DNA of 64,000 nt from Gemmobacter nectariphilus DSM 15620 (GCF_000429765.1 NZ_KE386949.1:62001-126000), one strand, 5' to 3'; positions 33,283-42,553 are shown, numbered from the stretch's first letter. Notes: generated by a model from the letters alone, not told the origin. Program-made: numbers and translations.

Positions 33283-34406
33283 TCTTGCGGGCCACCCTTC
33301 TGGCGCTGATGCTGGCAGGGTCCGCCCTGCCCGCCCGCGCCGCGACGGTGGCCGAACAGGCGGGCGCGGCCAGCGCCGATCTGATCGCCGCGATCGAGGC
33401 GCTGGAACAGGCCACCGCCGGCAGGGATCAGGTCGCGGCCCTGACGCGCACCATCACCGCCTATGAAAAGGGCCTTGGCGCCCTGCGCGAGGTTCTGCGC
33501 CAGGCCACCATCCGCGAAGCCGCCCTGCTGATGCGCTTCGAGGCCAAGCGCGACCGCGTGGCCCGGCTGGTCGGCGTGATGTCGGCCATGGGCACCGATC
33601 CCTCGCCGCTGTTGCTGCTGCACCCTTCGGGCCCCTTGGGCACGGCGCGGTCCGGCATGATGCTGGCCGAGGTGACGCCTGCCCTGCAGGCCGAGGTGAC
33701 CCAGCTGCGCGCCGAGCTGCAAGAGGTCGCGGATCTGCGCCGCCAGCAGACCGCCGCCGCCGACACGCTGCAACGCGGCCTGACCGCCGCGCAAGAGGCG
33801 CGCACCGCCCTGAGCCAGGCCATCGCCGCACGCGGCCCGCTGCCGCTGCGCTTCACGGGCGATCCTGAACGGCTGAAGCTGATGATCCAGGATGCCGACA
33901 CGCTGGATGCGCTGGCGACCGGCCTTGCGCCCGACCTGAACGCCGCCGACACCGGCCTTGCCGATTTCGCCAGCGCCATGGGCCGGATCCCCATGCCGGT
34001 CGTCGGCCAGATCCTGCGCCGCTATGGCGAGGCCGACGCCGCCGGGATCGAACGCCCCGGCCTTGTGGTGGCCACCCGCCCCAAGGCCCTGGTCACCGCG
34101 CCATGGTCGGGCACCATCCGCTATCTTGGCCCGTTCCTCGACTACGGAAACGTGATGATCCTGGAACCCGGTCCCGGCTATCTTCTGGTGCTCGCCGGCC
34201 TTGGAACGATGTATGGCGAGGTGGGCGAGGTTGTGGCCGCAGGCGCCCCGCTTGGCCTGATGGGCGGGACGGACGATAGCCATGGCCTTGTGCAAGAGAT
34301 GCGAAACGCCTCTGGATCCTCGGGGTCGGAAACGCTCTATATGGAACTCAGACAGGGCGGTCAGCCCGTGGACCCCGGCGACTGGTTCGCCGAAGCGAAG
34401 GAATAG
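33279..34406 (+). CDS. envC: EnvC-like murein hydrolase activator (degenerate M23 domain)
   Basis: A 375-residue periplasmic protein. It has a Sec signal peptide (LRATLLALMLAGSALPARA), a long coiled-coil (about 25-190) and a C-terminal LytM/M23 domain (about 275-375). The M23 zinc ligands are missing: the usual HxGxD is replaced by YLGPFLDYGN and the closing HxH region reads LYMELRQGG. That fits EnvC, whose inactive LytM domain activates amidases at division. The next gene, ctpA, is ten bases downstream. Confidence 0.88.
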   Translation: MILRATLLALMLAGSALPARAATVAEQAGAASADLIAAIEALEQATAGRDQVAALTRTITAYEKGLGALREVLRQATIREAALLMRFEAKRDRVARLVGVMSAMGTDPSPLLLLHPSGPLGTARSGMMLAEVTPALQAEVTQLRAELQEVADLRRQQTAAADTLQRGLTAAQEARTALSQAIAARGPLPLRFTGDPERLKLMIQDADTLDALATGLAPDLNAADTGLADFASAMGRIPMPVVGQILRRYGEADAAGIERPGLVVATRPKALVTAPWSGTIRYLGPFLDYGNVMILEPGPGYLLVLAGLGTMYGEVGEVVAAGAPLGLMGGTDDSHGLVQEMRNASGSSGSETLYMELRQGGQPVDPGDWFAEAKE

Positions 34407-34415
34407 GACGACGCC

Positions 34416-35744
34416 ATGAGGAAATATGTGCTGGCCGCCTTGGGGGGCACTGTCGCCGGAGCCGTGATCGCCACGCAGCTGGCAGGCCCGCTTCTGGCGC
34501 AAGAGGCGGCGAACAAGGCCTCGGTCTATCAGCAGCTTGACCTGTTCGGCGACGTGTTCGAACGCATCCGCGCCCAGTATGTCGAGGATGTCGAGCCTGA
34601 AAAGCTGATCGAGGCGGCGATCAACGGAATGCTCACCTCGCTGGATCCGCATTCGTCCTATCTGGCGAAAAAGGACTTCGACGCCATGCAGGTGCAGACC
34701 CGCGGCCAGTTCGGCGGGCTGGGGATCGAGGTCACGCAGGAAGACGGCTATGTCAAGGTCGTGACCCCGATGGACGACACGCCGGCGGCGGCCGCGGGCA
34801 TCCAGCCGGGCGATTTCATCACCCATGTCGATGGGGAATCGGTCATGGGCCTGACGCTGGATCAGGCGGTCGACAAGATGCGCGGTCCGGTCGGGTCGGA
34901 AATCGTGATCACCGTGGTCCGTCAGGGCACGGCCGAACCCTTTGACGTCTCGATCATCCGCGACACCATCAAGCTGACCGTCGCCCGCGCCCGGCTGGAA
35001 GGCAGCACGGCGGTTGTCCGGCTGACCACCTTCAATGACCAGACCTATCCGGGGCTGGAATCGGGCTTGAAGAAAGTGTTCGAGGAAGCCGGCGGCGCCG
35101 ACAAGGTGAACGGCGTGGTGCTGGATCTGCGCAACAACCCCGGCGGGCTGCTGAACCAGGCGATCAAGGTGGCCGATGCCTTCCTGGAACAGGGGGAGAT
35201 CGTGTCCACCCGTGGCCGCAAGGCCGGCGATGGCGAGCGGTTCAATGCGACGGCCGGCGATCTGACCGGGGGCAAGCCGCTGGTCGTGCTGATCAACGGC
35301 GGCTCGGCCTCGGCCTCGGAAATCGTGGCGGGGGCCTTGCAGGACCATCACCGCGCGATCCTTGTGGGCACGAAAAGCTTTGGCAAGGGATCCGTCCAGT
35401 CGGTCATCCCGCTCCGCGGCGACGGGGCGATGCGGCTGACCACCTCGCGCTATTACACGCCCTCGGGCCGGTCGATCCAGGCGCTGGGGGTTCACCCCGA
35501 CATTCTGGTCCAGCAGCCGCCCCGCACCCCGGTGGACGAGACGGCGGCGGCCAAACCCGACCGCACCCGCACCGAGGCCAGCCTGCGCGGCAGCCTGACC
35601 AACGATTCGATGACCGAGGACGAAAAGCGCATGCTGGAAGAAGAAGCCGCGCGCGCCGAAGCCTCGGCCAAGCTGCGGGCGGATGACTATCAGCTGGCCT
35701 ATGCCATCGACATCCTGCGCGGCGCGGCGGCGGTGGGCAAGTGA
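34416..35744 (+). CDS. ctpA: S41 family carboxy-terminal processing protease
   Basis: A 442-residue exported protease. An N-terminal membrane/signal segment (residues about 3-28) is followed by a PDZ domain (about 95-170, [13 protein letters not shown]) and the S41 catalytic domain. The Ser-Lys dyad can be placed at Ser299 in [11 protein letters not shown] and Lys324 in SFGKGSVQ, 25 residues apart as in Prc. It likely processes cell-wall hydrolases in the periplasm, in keeping with the envC neighbour. A Glu/Ala-rich tail follows the domain. Confidence 0.94.
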   Translation: MRKYVLAALGGTVAGAVIATQLAGPLLAQEAANKASVYQQLDLFGDVFERIRAQYVEDVEPEKLIEAAINGMLTSLDPHSSYLAKKDFDAMQVQTRGQFGGLGIEVTQEDGYVKVVTPMDDTPAAAAGIQPGDFITHVDGESVMGLTLDQAVDKMRGPVGSEIVITVVRQGTAEPFDVSIIRDTIKLTVARARLEGSTAVVRLTTFNDQTYPGLESGLKKVFEEAGGADKVNGVVLDLRNNPGGLLNQAIKVADAFLEQGEIVSTRGRKAGDGERFNATAGDLTGGKPLVVLINGGSASASEIVAGALQDHHRAILVGTKSFGKGSVQSVIPLRGDGAMRLTTSRYYTPSGRSIQALGVHPDILVQQPPRTPVDETAAAKPDRTRTEASLRGSLTNDSMTEDEKRMLEEEAARAEASAKLRADDYQLAYAIDILRGAAAVGK

Positions 35745-36211
35745 GCGATCTGCCCTATCGCCCTTGTGTCGGCGTCATGCTGGTCAACCGCGACGGGCTG
35801 ATCTTTGCCGGGCAGCGGCTGGACAGCGAAAGCCCTGCCTGGCAGATGCCCCAGGGCGGCATTGACGAGGGCGAAAAGCCCCGCAAGGCCGCCTTGCGCG
35901 AATTGTGGGAAGAAACTGGGGTCACCAGCGATCTGGTCGAGTTCGTCGCCAAGACGAGCGACTGGGTGCTGTATGACCTGCCGCCCGAATTGCTGGGCAA
36001 GGTCTGGGGCGGCAAGTTCCGCGGCCAGCGGCAGAAGTGGTTCCTGTTCCGCTTTACCGGCACCGACGACCAGATCCGCATCGACACCGAGCACCCGGAG
36101 TTTTCCCGTTGGAAATGGGTGCAGGCCGATGACATGCTGGCGGCCATCGTGCCCTTCAAGCGCGCGGTCTATGACAAGGTGGTCGCCGAATTCCGCGAGC
36201 ATCTGGCATGA
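35741..36211 (+). CDS. rppH: RNA pyrophosphohydrolase
   Basis: A 156-residue Nudix hydrolase that removes pyrophosphate from mRNA 5' ends and starts decay. The Nudix box is complete (GGIDEGEKP...[10 protein letters not shown], residues about 39-61). The N-terminal [11 protein letters not shown] and the QKWFLFRF strand are RppH signatures. The start is GTG 35741, overlapping the ctpA stop by four bases. No ATG in frame gives a full N-terminus. Confidence 0.95.
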   Translation: MSDLPYRPCVGVMLVNRDGLIFAGQRLDSESPAWQMPQGGIDEGEKPRKAALRELWEETGVTSDLVEFVAKTSDWVLYDLPPELLGKVWGGKFRGQRQKWFLFRFTGTDDQIRIDTEHPEFSRWKWVQADDMLAAIVPFKRAVYDKVVAEFREHLA

Positions 36212-36990
36212 CCCCCGATCTGACGGCGCTGGCAGGCGCCATGCGCGATATCCTGTCCAAGGCGCGCGATGTCCCGCTGGACCATTTCCGCGCGGGCATC
36301 GCGGTCGAGGCCAAGGCAGATGAAAGCCCGGTGACCCGCGCCGACCGCGCCGCCGAACAGGCGCTGCGGGCAGCCATTGCCGCGCGGTTCCCCGACCATG
36401 GCATCTATGGCGAGGAATTCGGCGGCGACACCCAGGGCCATGACCATCTGTGGGTCATCGACCCGGTCGATGGCACGAAAAGCTTCATCTCGGGCCATCC
36501 GCTGTGGGGCATGCTGCTGGGCCATCTGTATCAGGGGCGCCCGGTCATGGGCGCCGTGCAGATGCCCGTGCTGGGCGAGGTGGCGCTTGGCGGCCCCGGT
36601 TTCGGCGCCTTTCTGAACGACCGGCCGATTGCGGTGCGGCAGGGCGTGGCGCCTGCCGATGCCTTTGTCTGCATCAACGAGCTGCGCCGCGTGCTGCTGG
36701 CCGACCGGCCGGTTGCCGATGCGCTGCTGGGTGCGGCCCGCTATGTGCGCGAGACGGCGGATTGCTATACCTATGTCCAGCTGGCCGCCGGCTGGGTGGA
36801 TGGCGTGGTCGATCATGGCCTTGAACCCTATGACTATCTGCCCGTCCTGCCGCTGGTTCAGGCCGCAGGCGGCGTGATGACCGACTGGGATGGCAACCCC
36901 TTGGGATTCGGGTCCGACGGCCGGGTCGTGGCCGGCAGCCCCGCCGTGCACGCGCATCTGCTGGAGGTGATCGCCCGCGCGCGCGGCTGA
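36208..36990 (+). CDS. Inositol monophosphatase family protein, HisN-like
   Basis: A 260-residue metal-dependent phosphatase. Metal ligands are visible in YGEEFG (Glu near 70), [12 protein letters not shown] (Asp 87 and Asp 90 region) and a late EPYDYLPV, where IMPases usually have WDxAP. It best matches the histidinol-phosphatase (HisN) branch common in alphaproteobacteria, though inositol or 3'-PAP phosphatase cannot be excluded. It overlaps the rppH stop by four bases and ends the operon. Confidence 0.85.
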   Translation: MTPDLTALAGAMRDILSKARDVPLDHFRAGIAVEAKADESPVTRADRAAEQALRAAIAARFPDHGIYGEEFGGDTQGHDHLWVIDPVDGTKSFISGHPLWGMLLGHLYQGRPVMGAVQMPVLGEVALGGPGFGAFLNDRPIAVRQGVAPADAFVCINELRRVLLADRPVADALLGAARYVRETADCYTYVQLAAGWVDGVVDHGLEPYDYLPVLPLVQAAGGVMTDWDGNPLGFGSDGRVVAGSPAVHAHLLEVIARARG

Positions 36991-37141
36991 TCGCAGGGGC
37001 GGTGCGCGCAGGCGGCGCGAAAGGCGCGATTTTGCGCGCAAATGCGCGCCATCCGGGCAATGACGGGCGCGTTTTCCCGCGCCATGATGCCGGTCAAGTG
37101 GCTTTTCGCCCGTCCGGTCAAATTCCGTGCTTGCCAAGTGT

Positions 37142-37215
37142 AACGGTTTTATGTCTGCCTTCTGGCGGACAATCGCCTGCAACCACCTGCAAAACCGTCA
37201 CAGAACGGTTGCAAA
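37142..37215 (+). promoter_or_regulatory. Inverted-repeat operator candidate upstream of the ABC importer
   Basis: CCTGCAA occurs twice, ten bases apart (37176 and 37186). The second begins a dyad TGCAAAACCGT (37188-37198) / ACGGTTGCA (37205-37213). A further AACGGTTTT (37142-37150) is the inverse of AAAACCGT. The cluster ends about 53 bases before the binding-protein start and looks like a regulator binding site; the regulator is not apparent. Confidence 0.45.
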
Positions 37216-37267
37216 CCAGATTCTACAAGAGGCCAGCCGATCCGGCCCTGTTCCAACGGAGAGAGAC

Positions 37268-38368
37268 ATGAAACGGATGATGACCGCGAGCCTGGCAATT
37301 GCCGCCCTGCTCGGTTCGAACGCGATGGTCAGCGCCCAGTCGATGGAAGACATCATCGAAGGCGCCAAGAAGGAAGGCATGCTGACCACGATCGCCCTGC
37401 CGCATGACTGGTGCGGCTATGGCGAGATCATTGCCAGCTTCAAGGCGAAATACCCCTTCCTCACCGTGAACGAGCTGAACCCCGACGCGGGCTCGGCCGA
37501 CGAGCTGGAAGCGGTCCGCGCCAACAAGGACAACAAGGGCCCGCAGGCGCCCGACGTGCTGGACGTGGGTCTGGCCTTCGGCCCGCAGGCCAAGGCCGAA
37601 GGGCTGATCGCGCCCTACAAGGTCTCGACCTGGGACGAGATCGGCGACAACGTCAAGGACGCCGATGGCTATTACTATGGCGCCTATTATGGCGTGATGT
37701 CCTTTGTCACCAACAAGGACCTGGTCGACACCGCCCCGACCGAATGGGAAGACCTGCTGAAGCCGGAATATGCCGGACAGGTCGCGCTGGCAGGCGATCC
37801 GCGCGCCTCGAACCAGGCGATCCTGGGCGTTCTGTCGGCCGGCATGGCGCGCGGCGCCGCTGCGGGCAAGGCCTCGGGCGAGGCCGGGCTGAAGTTCTTC
37901 AAGGAACTCAACGATGCCGGCAACTTCGTTCCGGTCATCGGCAAGGCCGGCACGCTGGCCCAGGGCACCACGCCGATCATGGTGATGTGGGACTATAACG
38001 CCCTGGCCGCCCGCGATTCGCTGAAAGGCAACCCGCCGGTCGAAGTGACCGTGCCGACCAAGGGCACGCTGGCCGGTGTCTATGTTCAGGCGATCTCGGC
38101 CTATGCGCCGCATCCGAACGCCGCCAAGCTGTGGATGGAGCATATCTTCTCGGACGAAGGCCAGAACGGCTACGTCAAGGGCTATTGCCACACCGCGCGG
38201 TTCAACAAGATGGTCGCCGAAGGCAAGGTGCCGCAGGCGCTGCTGGATGCGCTGCCGCCGGCAGAACCCTATGCCAACGCCTATTTCCCGACCATCGAGG
38301 AACAGGGCGCCAACAAGGAAACCGTGGTCGGCGGCTGGGATTCCGTCGTCGGCGCGAACGTCCAGTAA
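37268..38368 (+). CDS. ABC transporter substrate-binding protein
   Basis: A 366-residue periplasmic binding protein with a Sec signal peptide (MMTASLAIAALLGSNAMVSA). It belongs to the iron/polyamine/aminoethylphosphonate-type family (EDIIEGAKKEGML, then PHDWCGYGE, PDVLDVGLAFGPQAK, YYGVMSFVTNKDL). With two short permeases and one ATPase downstream it makes a complete type I importer. Substrate remains open among spermidine/putrescine, phosphonate and Fe(III)-type ligands. Start ATG 37268 follows GGAGAGAGAC. Confidence 0.88.
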   Translation: MKRMMTASLAIAALLGSNAMVSAQSMEDIIEGAKKEGMLTTIALPHDWCGYGEIIASFKAKYPFLTVNELNPDAGSADELEAVRANKDNKGPQAPDVLDVGLAFGPQAKAEGLIAPYKVSTWDEIGDNVKDADGYYYGAYYGVMSFVTNKDLVDTAPTEWEDLLKPEYAGQVALAGDPRASNQAILGVLSAGMARGAAAGKASGEAGLKFFKELNDAGNFVPVIGKAGTLAQGTTPIMVMWDYNALAARDSLKGNPPVEVTVPTKGTLAGVYVQAISAYAPHPNAAKLWMEHIFSDEGQNGYVKGYCHTARFNKMVAEGKVPQALLDALPPAEPYANAYFPTIEEQGANKETVVGGWDSVVGANVQ

Positions 38369-38400
38369 TGCGATCTGAGGCGCGGCCCACGGGCTGCGCG

Positions 38401-38427
38401 CGCGGGGGCGGCACGTCTGCCCCCGCG
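38401..38427 (+). terminator. Intra-operon hairpin after the binding-protein gene
   Basis: Perfect 9-bp stem (arm CGCGGGGGC) with the nine-base loop GGCACGTCT, between the binding-protein stop and the first permease. The 3' part CGTCTGCCCCCGCG matches hairpin B of the dispersed elements. No T-run; probably an mRNA-stability structure. Confidence 0.55.
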
Positions 38428-38448
38428 ACCGACTGACGGAGCCCGGCA

Positions 38449-39321
38449 ATGCCATCCTCCTCCTCCGGCGGCCGCTTGCGGTTCAATCCGCATTGGCTGG
38501 GCCTTGTGCCCTTTGCGCTGTTTGCGCTGCTGTTCCTGATCCTGCCGACGATGAAGATCGTGGTGGGTGCCTTTCAGACGCCCGATGGCAGCTTCACACT
38601 GGACAATATCCGCGGGCTGAACACGCCCTCGATCCTGTCGTCCTACTGGGTGTCGATCCAGCTGAGCCTGATCACGGCCGCGCTTGGCTGCCTTGTCGGC
38701 TTTGGCATGGCGGCGGCGGTCATTCTGGGCGGGCTGCCCCGCGCCGTGCGCGGGCCGCTGATGACGTTTTCGGGCGTTGCCTCGAACTTTGCCGGCGTGC
38801 CGCTGGCCTTTGCCTTTCTGGCGACACTGGGGCCGGTGGGCCTGGCCACGCTGTGGCTGCGGCAGGAATTCGGCATCAACCTGCGCGCCATGGGGTTCAA
38901 CCTGCTGTCGTTCTGGGGGCTGGTGGTGGTTTACCTGTTCTTCCAGATCCCGCTGATGATCCTCATCATCGCCCCGGCCATCGACGGGCTGAAGCGCGAA
39001 TGGCGCGAGGCGGCGGCGATTCTGGGGGCAACCGGCGCGCAATACTGGCGCATGGTGGCGCTGCCCATCCTGTTCCCGTCCCTGCTGGGCACCTTTGCGT
39101 TGCTTTTTGCCAATTCCTTCGGGGCCATTGCCACCGCATTCGCCTTGACAGGTCCGCAATTGAACATCGTGCCGATCAAGCTGTTCGCCCAGATCCGCGG
39201 TGACGTGCTGGGCGATCCGCATCTGGGCTATGCGCTGGCCTTTGGCATGATCGTGATCACCGGCGTTGCCAACGGGCTTTACATCTGGCTGCGGGTGCGC
39301 AGCGAAAGGTGGCTGAAATGA
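38449..39321 (+). CDS. ABC transporter permease, first subunit
   Basis: A 290-residue inner-membrane permease with about six helices. The cytoplasmic EAA loop, which docks the ATPase, is visible as EWREAAAILGATGAQYWRMVALPIL (residues about 182-206). The Ser/Gly-rich N-terminus (MPSSSSGGRLRF) is cytoplasmic. Its stop overlaps the next permease by four bases. Confidence 0.92.
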   Translation: MPSSSSGGRLRFNPHWLGLVPFALFALLFLILPTMKIVVGAFQTPDGSFTLDNIRGLNTPSILSSYWVSIQLSLITAALGCLVGFGMAAAVILGGLPRAVRGPLMTFSGVASNFAGVPLAFAFLATLGPVGLATLWLRQEFGINLRAMGFNLLSFWGLVVVYLFFQIPLMILIIAPAIDGLKREWREAAAILGATGAQYWRMVALPILFPSLLGTFALLFANSFGAIATAFALTGPQLNIVPIKLFAQIRGDVLGDPHLGYALAFGMIVITGVANGLYIWLRVRSERWLK

Positions 39322-40100
39322 CCCGCCTGTTCGCCTGGGGCACGCTGCTGGTCGGCTGCGTGTTCTTTGCCCTGCCGCTGATCGGCATGACCGAATTCAG
39401 CCTGCGGATGCGGCGCGGCGTCTATTCGCTGGACGCCTATGCCGTCGTGCTGGCGGACGAGCGGTTTCAGCAGACCTTCGGCTATTCGGTGCTGATGGCG
39501 CTGGCGACGATCCTGGTAGGGGTGCTGCTGGTGGTGCCGACCGCCTATTGGGTGCGGCTGAAGCTGCCTGCCGCGCGGCCTTGGGTCGAATTCGTGACGC
39601 TGCTGCCGCTGGTCATTCCGGCGATTGTCGTCGTGTTCGGCTATATCCGGCTTTACAACACATCCAGCTTCCTGCCGCTGACCGGCAGCGCGATGGGCAC
39701 CAACATCTTGCTGATGTGCGGCTATGTCATGCTCTCGCTGCCCTACATGTATCGCGCGGTGGATACCGGGCTGCGCGCCATCGACGTGGCCACGCTGACC
39801 GAGGCGGCGCAATCGCTGGGCTCGGGCTGGATCACCATCATGGCGCGGGTGATCTTGCCCAATGTGCTGACGGCGGTGCTGTCGGGCGCCTTTCTGACCT
39901 TTGCCATCGTGATCGGCGAATTCACCATGGCAGCACTGCTGAACCGGCCAGCCTTTGGCCCCTACATGCAGGTGCTGGGCGCCAACCGCGCCTATGAACC
40001 TGCGGCGCTGGCGGTGATCGCCTTTGCGATCACCTGGGCCTGCATGGGCCTGATCCAGCTTGTCACCCGCTTTTCCAAGCACAACCGGGCACGGAGCTGA
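39318..40100 (+). CDS. ABC transporter permease, second subunit
   Basis: A 260-residue partner permease with about six helices and the EAA loop TLTEAAQSLGSGWITIMARVILPNV near residues 155-180. ATG 39318 overlaps the preceding stop (ATGA); a GTG at 39309 would add three residues. The stop overlaps the ATPase start (TGATG), indicating tight coupling. Confidence 0.92.
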   Translation: MTRLFAWGTLLVGCVFFALPLIGMTEFSLRMRRGVYSLDAYAVVLADERFQQTFGYSVLMALATILVGVLLVVPTAYWVRLKLPAARPWVEFVTLLPLVIPAIVVVFGYIRLYNTSSFLPLTGSAMGTNILLMCGYVMLSLPYMYRAVDTGLRAIDVATLTEAAQSLGSGWITIMARVILPNVLTAVLSGAFLTFAIVIGEFTMAALLNRPAFGPYMQVLGANRAYEPAALAVIAFAITWACMGLIQLVTRFSKHNRARS

Positions 40101-41149
40101 TGGCCTTTCTCGACATCGAACATCTGGAAAAATCCTTCGGCACGAACCGGGTCGTCAAGGACTTCAACCTTGCGGTGGACAAGGGCGAGTTCATCTCGCT
40201 GCTTGGTCCTTCGGGCTGCGGCAAGACGACGGTGCTGCGCATGGTGGCGGGGTTTGAAACGCCCAGTTCCGGCGTGATCCGCATCGACGGCAAGGATGTG
40301 GTCCGGCTGCGCCCCAACCAGCGCAACATCGGCATGGTGTTCCAGGCCTATGCGCTGTTTCCCAACCTGACGGTGGCGCAGAACGTCGCATTTGGCATGA
40401 AGGTTGCCGGTGTGCCTTCGGCACAGCGGGCGGCGCGGGTGGCCGAGATGCTGGCGCTGATCGGCCTGCCCGATCTGGGCGCGCGCTATCCGTTCCAGCT
40501 GTCGGGCGGGCAGCAACAGCGCGTGGCGCTGGCCCGGGCGCTGGCGGTGCGACCGCAGGTTCTGCTGCTGGACGAGCCGCTTTCGGCGCTGGACGCCAAG
40601 ATCCGCGTCAGCCTGCGCACCGAGATTCGCCAGATCCAGCGCGAGCTGGGCATCACCACCATCTTCGTGACCCACGATCAGGAAGAAGCCCTGTCGATGT
40701 CCGATCGTGTTGTGGTCATGAACGGCGGCGTGGCCGAACAGGTGGCCGAACCGTTCGAAATCTACAACCGGCCGGCCACCCGCTTTGTGGCCGGTTTCGT
40801 GGGCCAGCTCAGCCGGATCGAGGCGCGGGTCGTCGATCCCGCCAGTGGCGAGGTGGAAATTGCGGGCGCGCGTCACCGGCTGAACCGCCCGCTGCCGGCC
40901 GGATCAGTCGCCCTGGCCCTGCGGCCCGAGGTGTTGCGCCTGGGCGCCGACCCGTCGCGCGAATTGACCCTGACGGGCCGCGTGGCCGAGGTGGATTTCC
41001 TTGGCTCGGTGATCCGCTTGCGGGTGGATGTGGGCCACGAGCGGCTGTCGGCAGATCTGTTCAACCGCCCCGACACCCCGCCCCCGGCGGTCGGCAGCAC
41101 CGTCACGCTGTCGGCGGCGGCGGCGGACCTGATCGTCCTGTCCGCCTGA
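40100..41149 (+). CDS. ABC transporter ATP-binding protein (MalK/PotA-type)
   Basis: A 349-residue ATPase. Walker A GPSGCGKTT is near residue 36, the Q-loop is in MVFQAYALF, the signature LSGGQQQRVALARAL is near 135, Walker B is LLLDEPLSALDA and the switch is THDQEEALSMSD. A C-terminal TOBE domain (about 260-345) is usual for PotA/FbpC-type ATPases. Last gene of the importer operon. Confidence 0.94.
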   Translation: MAFLDIEHLEKSFGTNRVVKDFNLAVDKGEFISLLGPSGCGKTTVLRMVAGFETPSSGVIRIDGKDVVRLRPNQRNIGMVFQAYALFPNLTVAQNVAFGMKVAGVPSAQRAARVAEMLALIGLPDLGARYPFQLSGGQQQRVALARALAVRPQVLLLDEPLSALDAKIRVSLRTEIRQIQRELGITTIFVTHDQEEALSMSDRVVVMNGGVAEQVAEPFEIYNRPATRFVAGFVGQLSRIEARVVDPASGEVEIAGARHRLNRPLPAGSVALALRPEVLRLGADPSRELTLTGRVAEVDFLGSVIRLRVDVGHERLSADLFNRPDTPPPAVGSTVTLSAAAADLIVLSA

Positions 41150-41161
41150 GCGGGCCGCGCA

Positions 41162-41185
41162 GCCGGGGCAAGGCCTTGTCCCGGC
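41162..41185 (+). terminator. Hairpin after the ABC importer operon
   Basis: A 24-base near-perfect palindrome (arm GCCGGGGCAAGG, one G-U pair) begins 12 bases after the ATPase stop. No T-run follows, so it may be a transcript-end structure rather than a textbook terminator. Confidence 0.45.
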
Positions 41186-41312
41186 GCGATTATCGGGCGG
41201 GTGTTGCCCGGCTGCCCTAGCATACTTTCGTCTGGCCTGTTAACCTTTCGGACATAATCAGGTGCGCAAAGCACCATCGAGCAGGCAGCGCGCAACAATC
41301 GCGCACAGGCAA

Positions 41313-42371
41313 ATGGGCAACATCATGGCACCGGGCACCCGGGGCATTCACATCATTTCGTGGTCTCAGACCGAGGCCGACGGCTTGCGCATGCCGGCCC
41401 CCGATCTGCTTCGGGTGGGGGCGGGCTGGCGCTGGATGGGTCAGGCGGTGCGGGTGGATCACCCCGGAGCGCTGCTGCTGGAACAGCCAGAGGGCGCGGA
41501 CGATCTGCACCGGCGCGCGGCGCAGATGGTGCGCCGCCTGGTCGGCGCGGCGGTGGCCCGCGATGGCGTCCTGCCGCCAGAGGCCCCCGAATCGGCGCCC
41601 GAACAGGGCTTTGTGCTGACCGACGGGCGCCAGACCTGGGCCGCCACCATCGTTCCCGTGCCCGACAGCGCCGCCCGTCTGGTGATGTTCGTCGGCCCGA
41701 TGCCGCCCGTGGGCCGGGATCTGTGGATCGTGCGATCGAATGTCTCGGCCCGGCTGCTGGGCGGCGACCTGCCACCCGAGGGCGGGGTGATCTGCTTTGC
41801 CCCCGGCACGCTGATCGCCACCCCGCAAGGCCCCCGCCCCATCGAAGCGCTGCGGCCCGGCGACCGGATCGACACCGCCGACGATGGCCCGCAAGAGATC
41901 CTGTGGTCGGGTCAGCGGCGGATGTCCGGGGCGCGGCTTTATGCCATGCCGCATCTGCGCCCGGTGCGCATTCGCGCGCTTGGTCTGGGCGAGGGGCGGC
42001 CGCAAGGCGATCTCCTGGTCTCGCCGCAGCACCGGATGCTGGTCCGCGGCCCGGCCGCCGATGCGCTGTTCGGCACGTCCGAAGTGCTGGTGCGCGCGCA
42101 GGATCTGGTCAACGATCATAGCGTGCTGGTGGATACCGCCCTGCGCGAGGTGACCTATGTGCATATCCTGCTGGAACGTCATCAGATCGTTTTCGCCAAC
42201 GGTGTGCCGAGCGAGAGTTTTCACCCCCAGAGCGCCGCGCTGGACACGCTTGACCCCGCGCAGCGTCAGGGGTTGATGGGGCTGTTGCCGGACCCGGCGG
42301 CCTATGGCGGCTATGCCCGGCGCAACCTCAGCGCCTCGGAAGCCGCGATCCTGCGCCACGAGGCGATCTGA
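41313..42371 (+). CDS. Hint-domain (Hedgehog/intein-type) protein
   Basis: About 352 residues. The C-terminal part holds a Hint domain: the splice-block motif CFAPGTLIATPQGPRPIEALRPGDRI starts at Cys161, followed by VSPQHRMLVRG and a closing HQIVFANGVPSESFHP. The N-terminal 150 residues (W/V-rich) are unassigned. In Rhodobacterales such single-Hint proteins are often annotated as Hedgehog/intein-type and may self-cleave. Start is uncertain: ATG 41313, ATG 41325 or GTG 41262. No toxin, RTX or secretion partner is adjacent. Confidence 0.85.
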   Translation: MGNIMAPGTRGIHIISWSQTEADGLRMPAPDLLRVGAGWRWMGQAVRVDHPGALLLEQPEGADDLHRRAAQMVRRLVGAAVARDGVLPPEAPESAPEQGFVLTDGRQTWAATIVPVPDSAARLVMFVGPMPPVGRDLWIVRSNVSARLLGGDLPPEGGVICFAPGTLIATPQGPRPIEALRPGDRIDTADDGPQEILWSGQRRMSGARLYAMPHLRPVRIRALGLGEGRPQGDLLVSPQHRMLVRGPAADALFGTSEVLVRAQDLVNDHSVLVDTALREVTYVHILLERHQIVFANGVPSESFHPQSAALDTLDPAQRQGLMGLLPDPAAYGGYARRNLSASEAAILRHEAI

Positions 42372-42386
42372 GGCGGCATCTGTCGC

Positions 42387-42455
42387 GGGGGGCCAGCCCC
42401 CCCTTGGCGCGTGCCGCGCCAAGTCCCCCCGGGATATTTGCGGACAGATGAAAGG
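42387..42455 (+). repeat. Dispersed hairpin/GGRTATTT element, copy 11 (three-part form)
   Basis: Hairpin A at 42387-42402 (6-bp arms, loop CCAG), second hairpin at 42403-42423 (perfect 9-bp arms, left CTTGGCGCG, loop TGC), then the core CCGGGATATTTGCGGACAG plus ATGAAAG (42429-42453). It begins 15 bases after the Hint gene stop. Confidence 0.75.
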
Positions 42456-42491
42456 GCCCCGCGCGACAAAGGCCGGCGGGGGGCCTTTTTT
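42451..42491 (+). terminator. Intrinsic terminator between the Hint gene and clpS
   Basis: AAAGG-CCCCGC on the left pairs with GCGGGG-GGCCTTT on the right, followed by six Ts. A shorter alternative stem is AAAGGCC/GGCCTTT. The core of copy 11 abuts its 5' side. Confidence 0.75.
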
Positions 42492-42505
42492 GCCGGGGCG
42501 GGATG

Positions 42506-42517
42506 GTCTATATAGAC
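42506..42517 (+). promoter_or_regulatory. Candidate -10 of clpS in a perfect palindrome
   Basis: GTCTATATAGAC, a perfect 12-bp palindrome, lies about 37 bases before the clpS start codon. TATATA would be the -10; the T-run of the terminator lies where the -35 would be. Confidence 0.4.
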
Positions 42518-42553
42518 GGGCATTCCGCGATCCGAGACACGAGGCCCCATACC

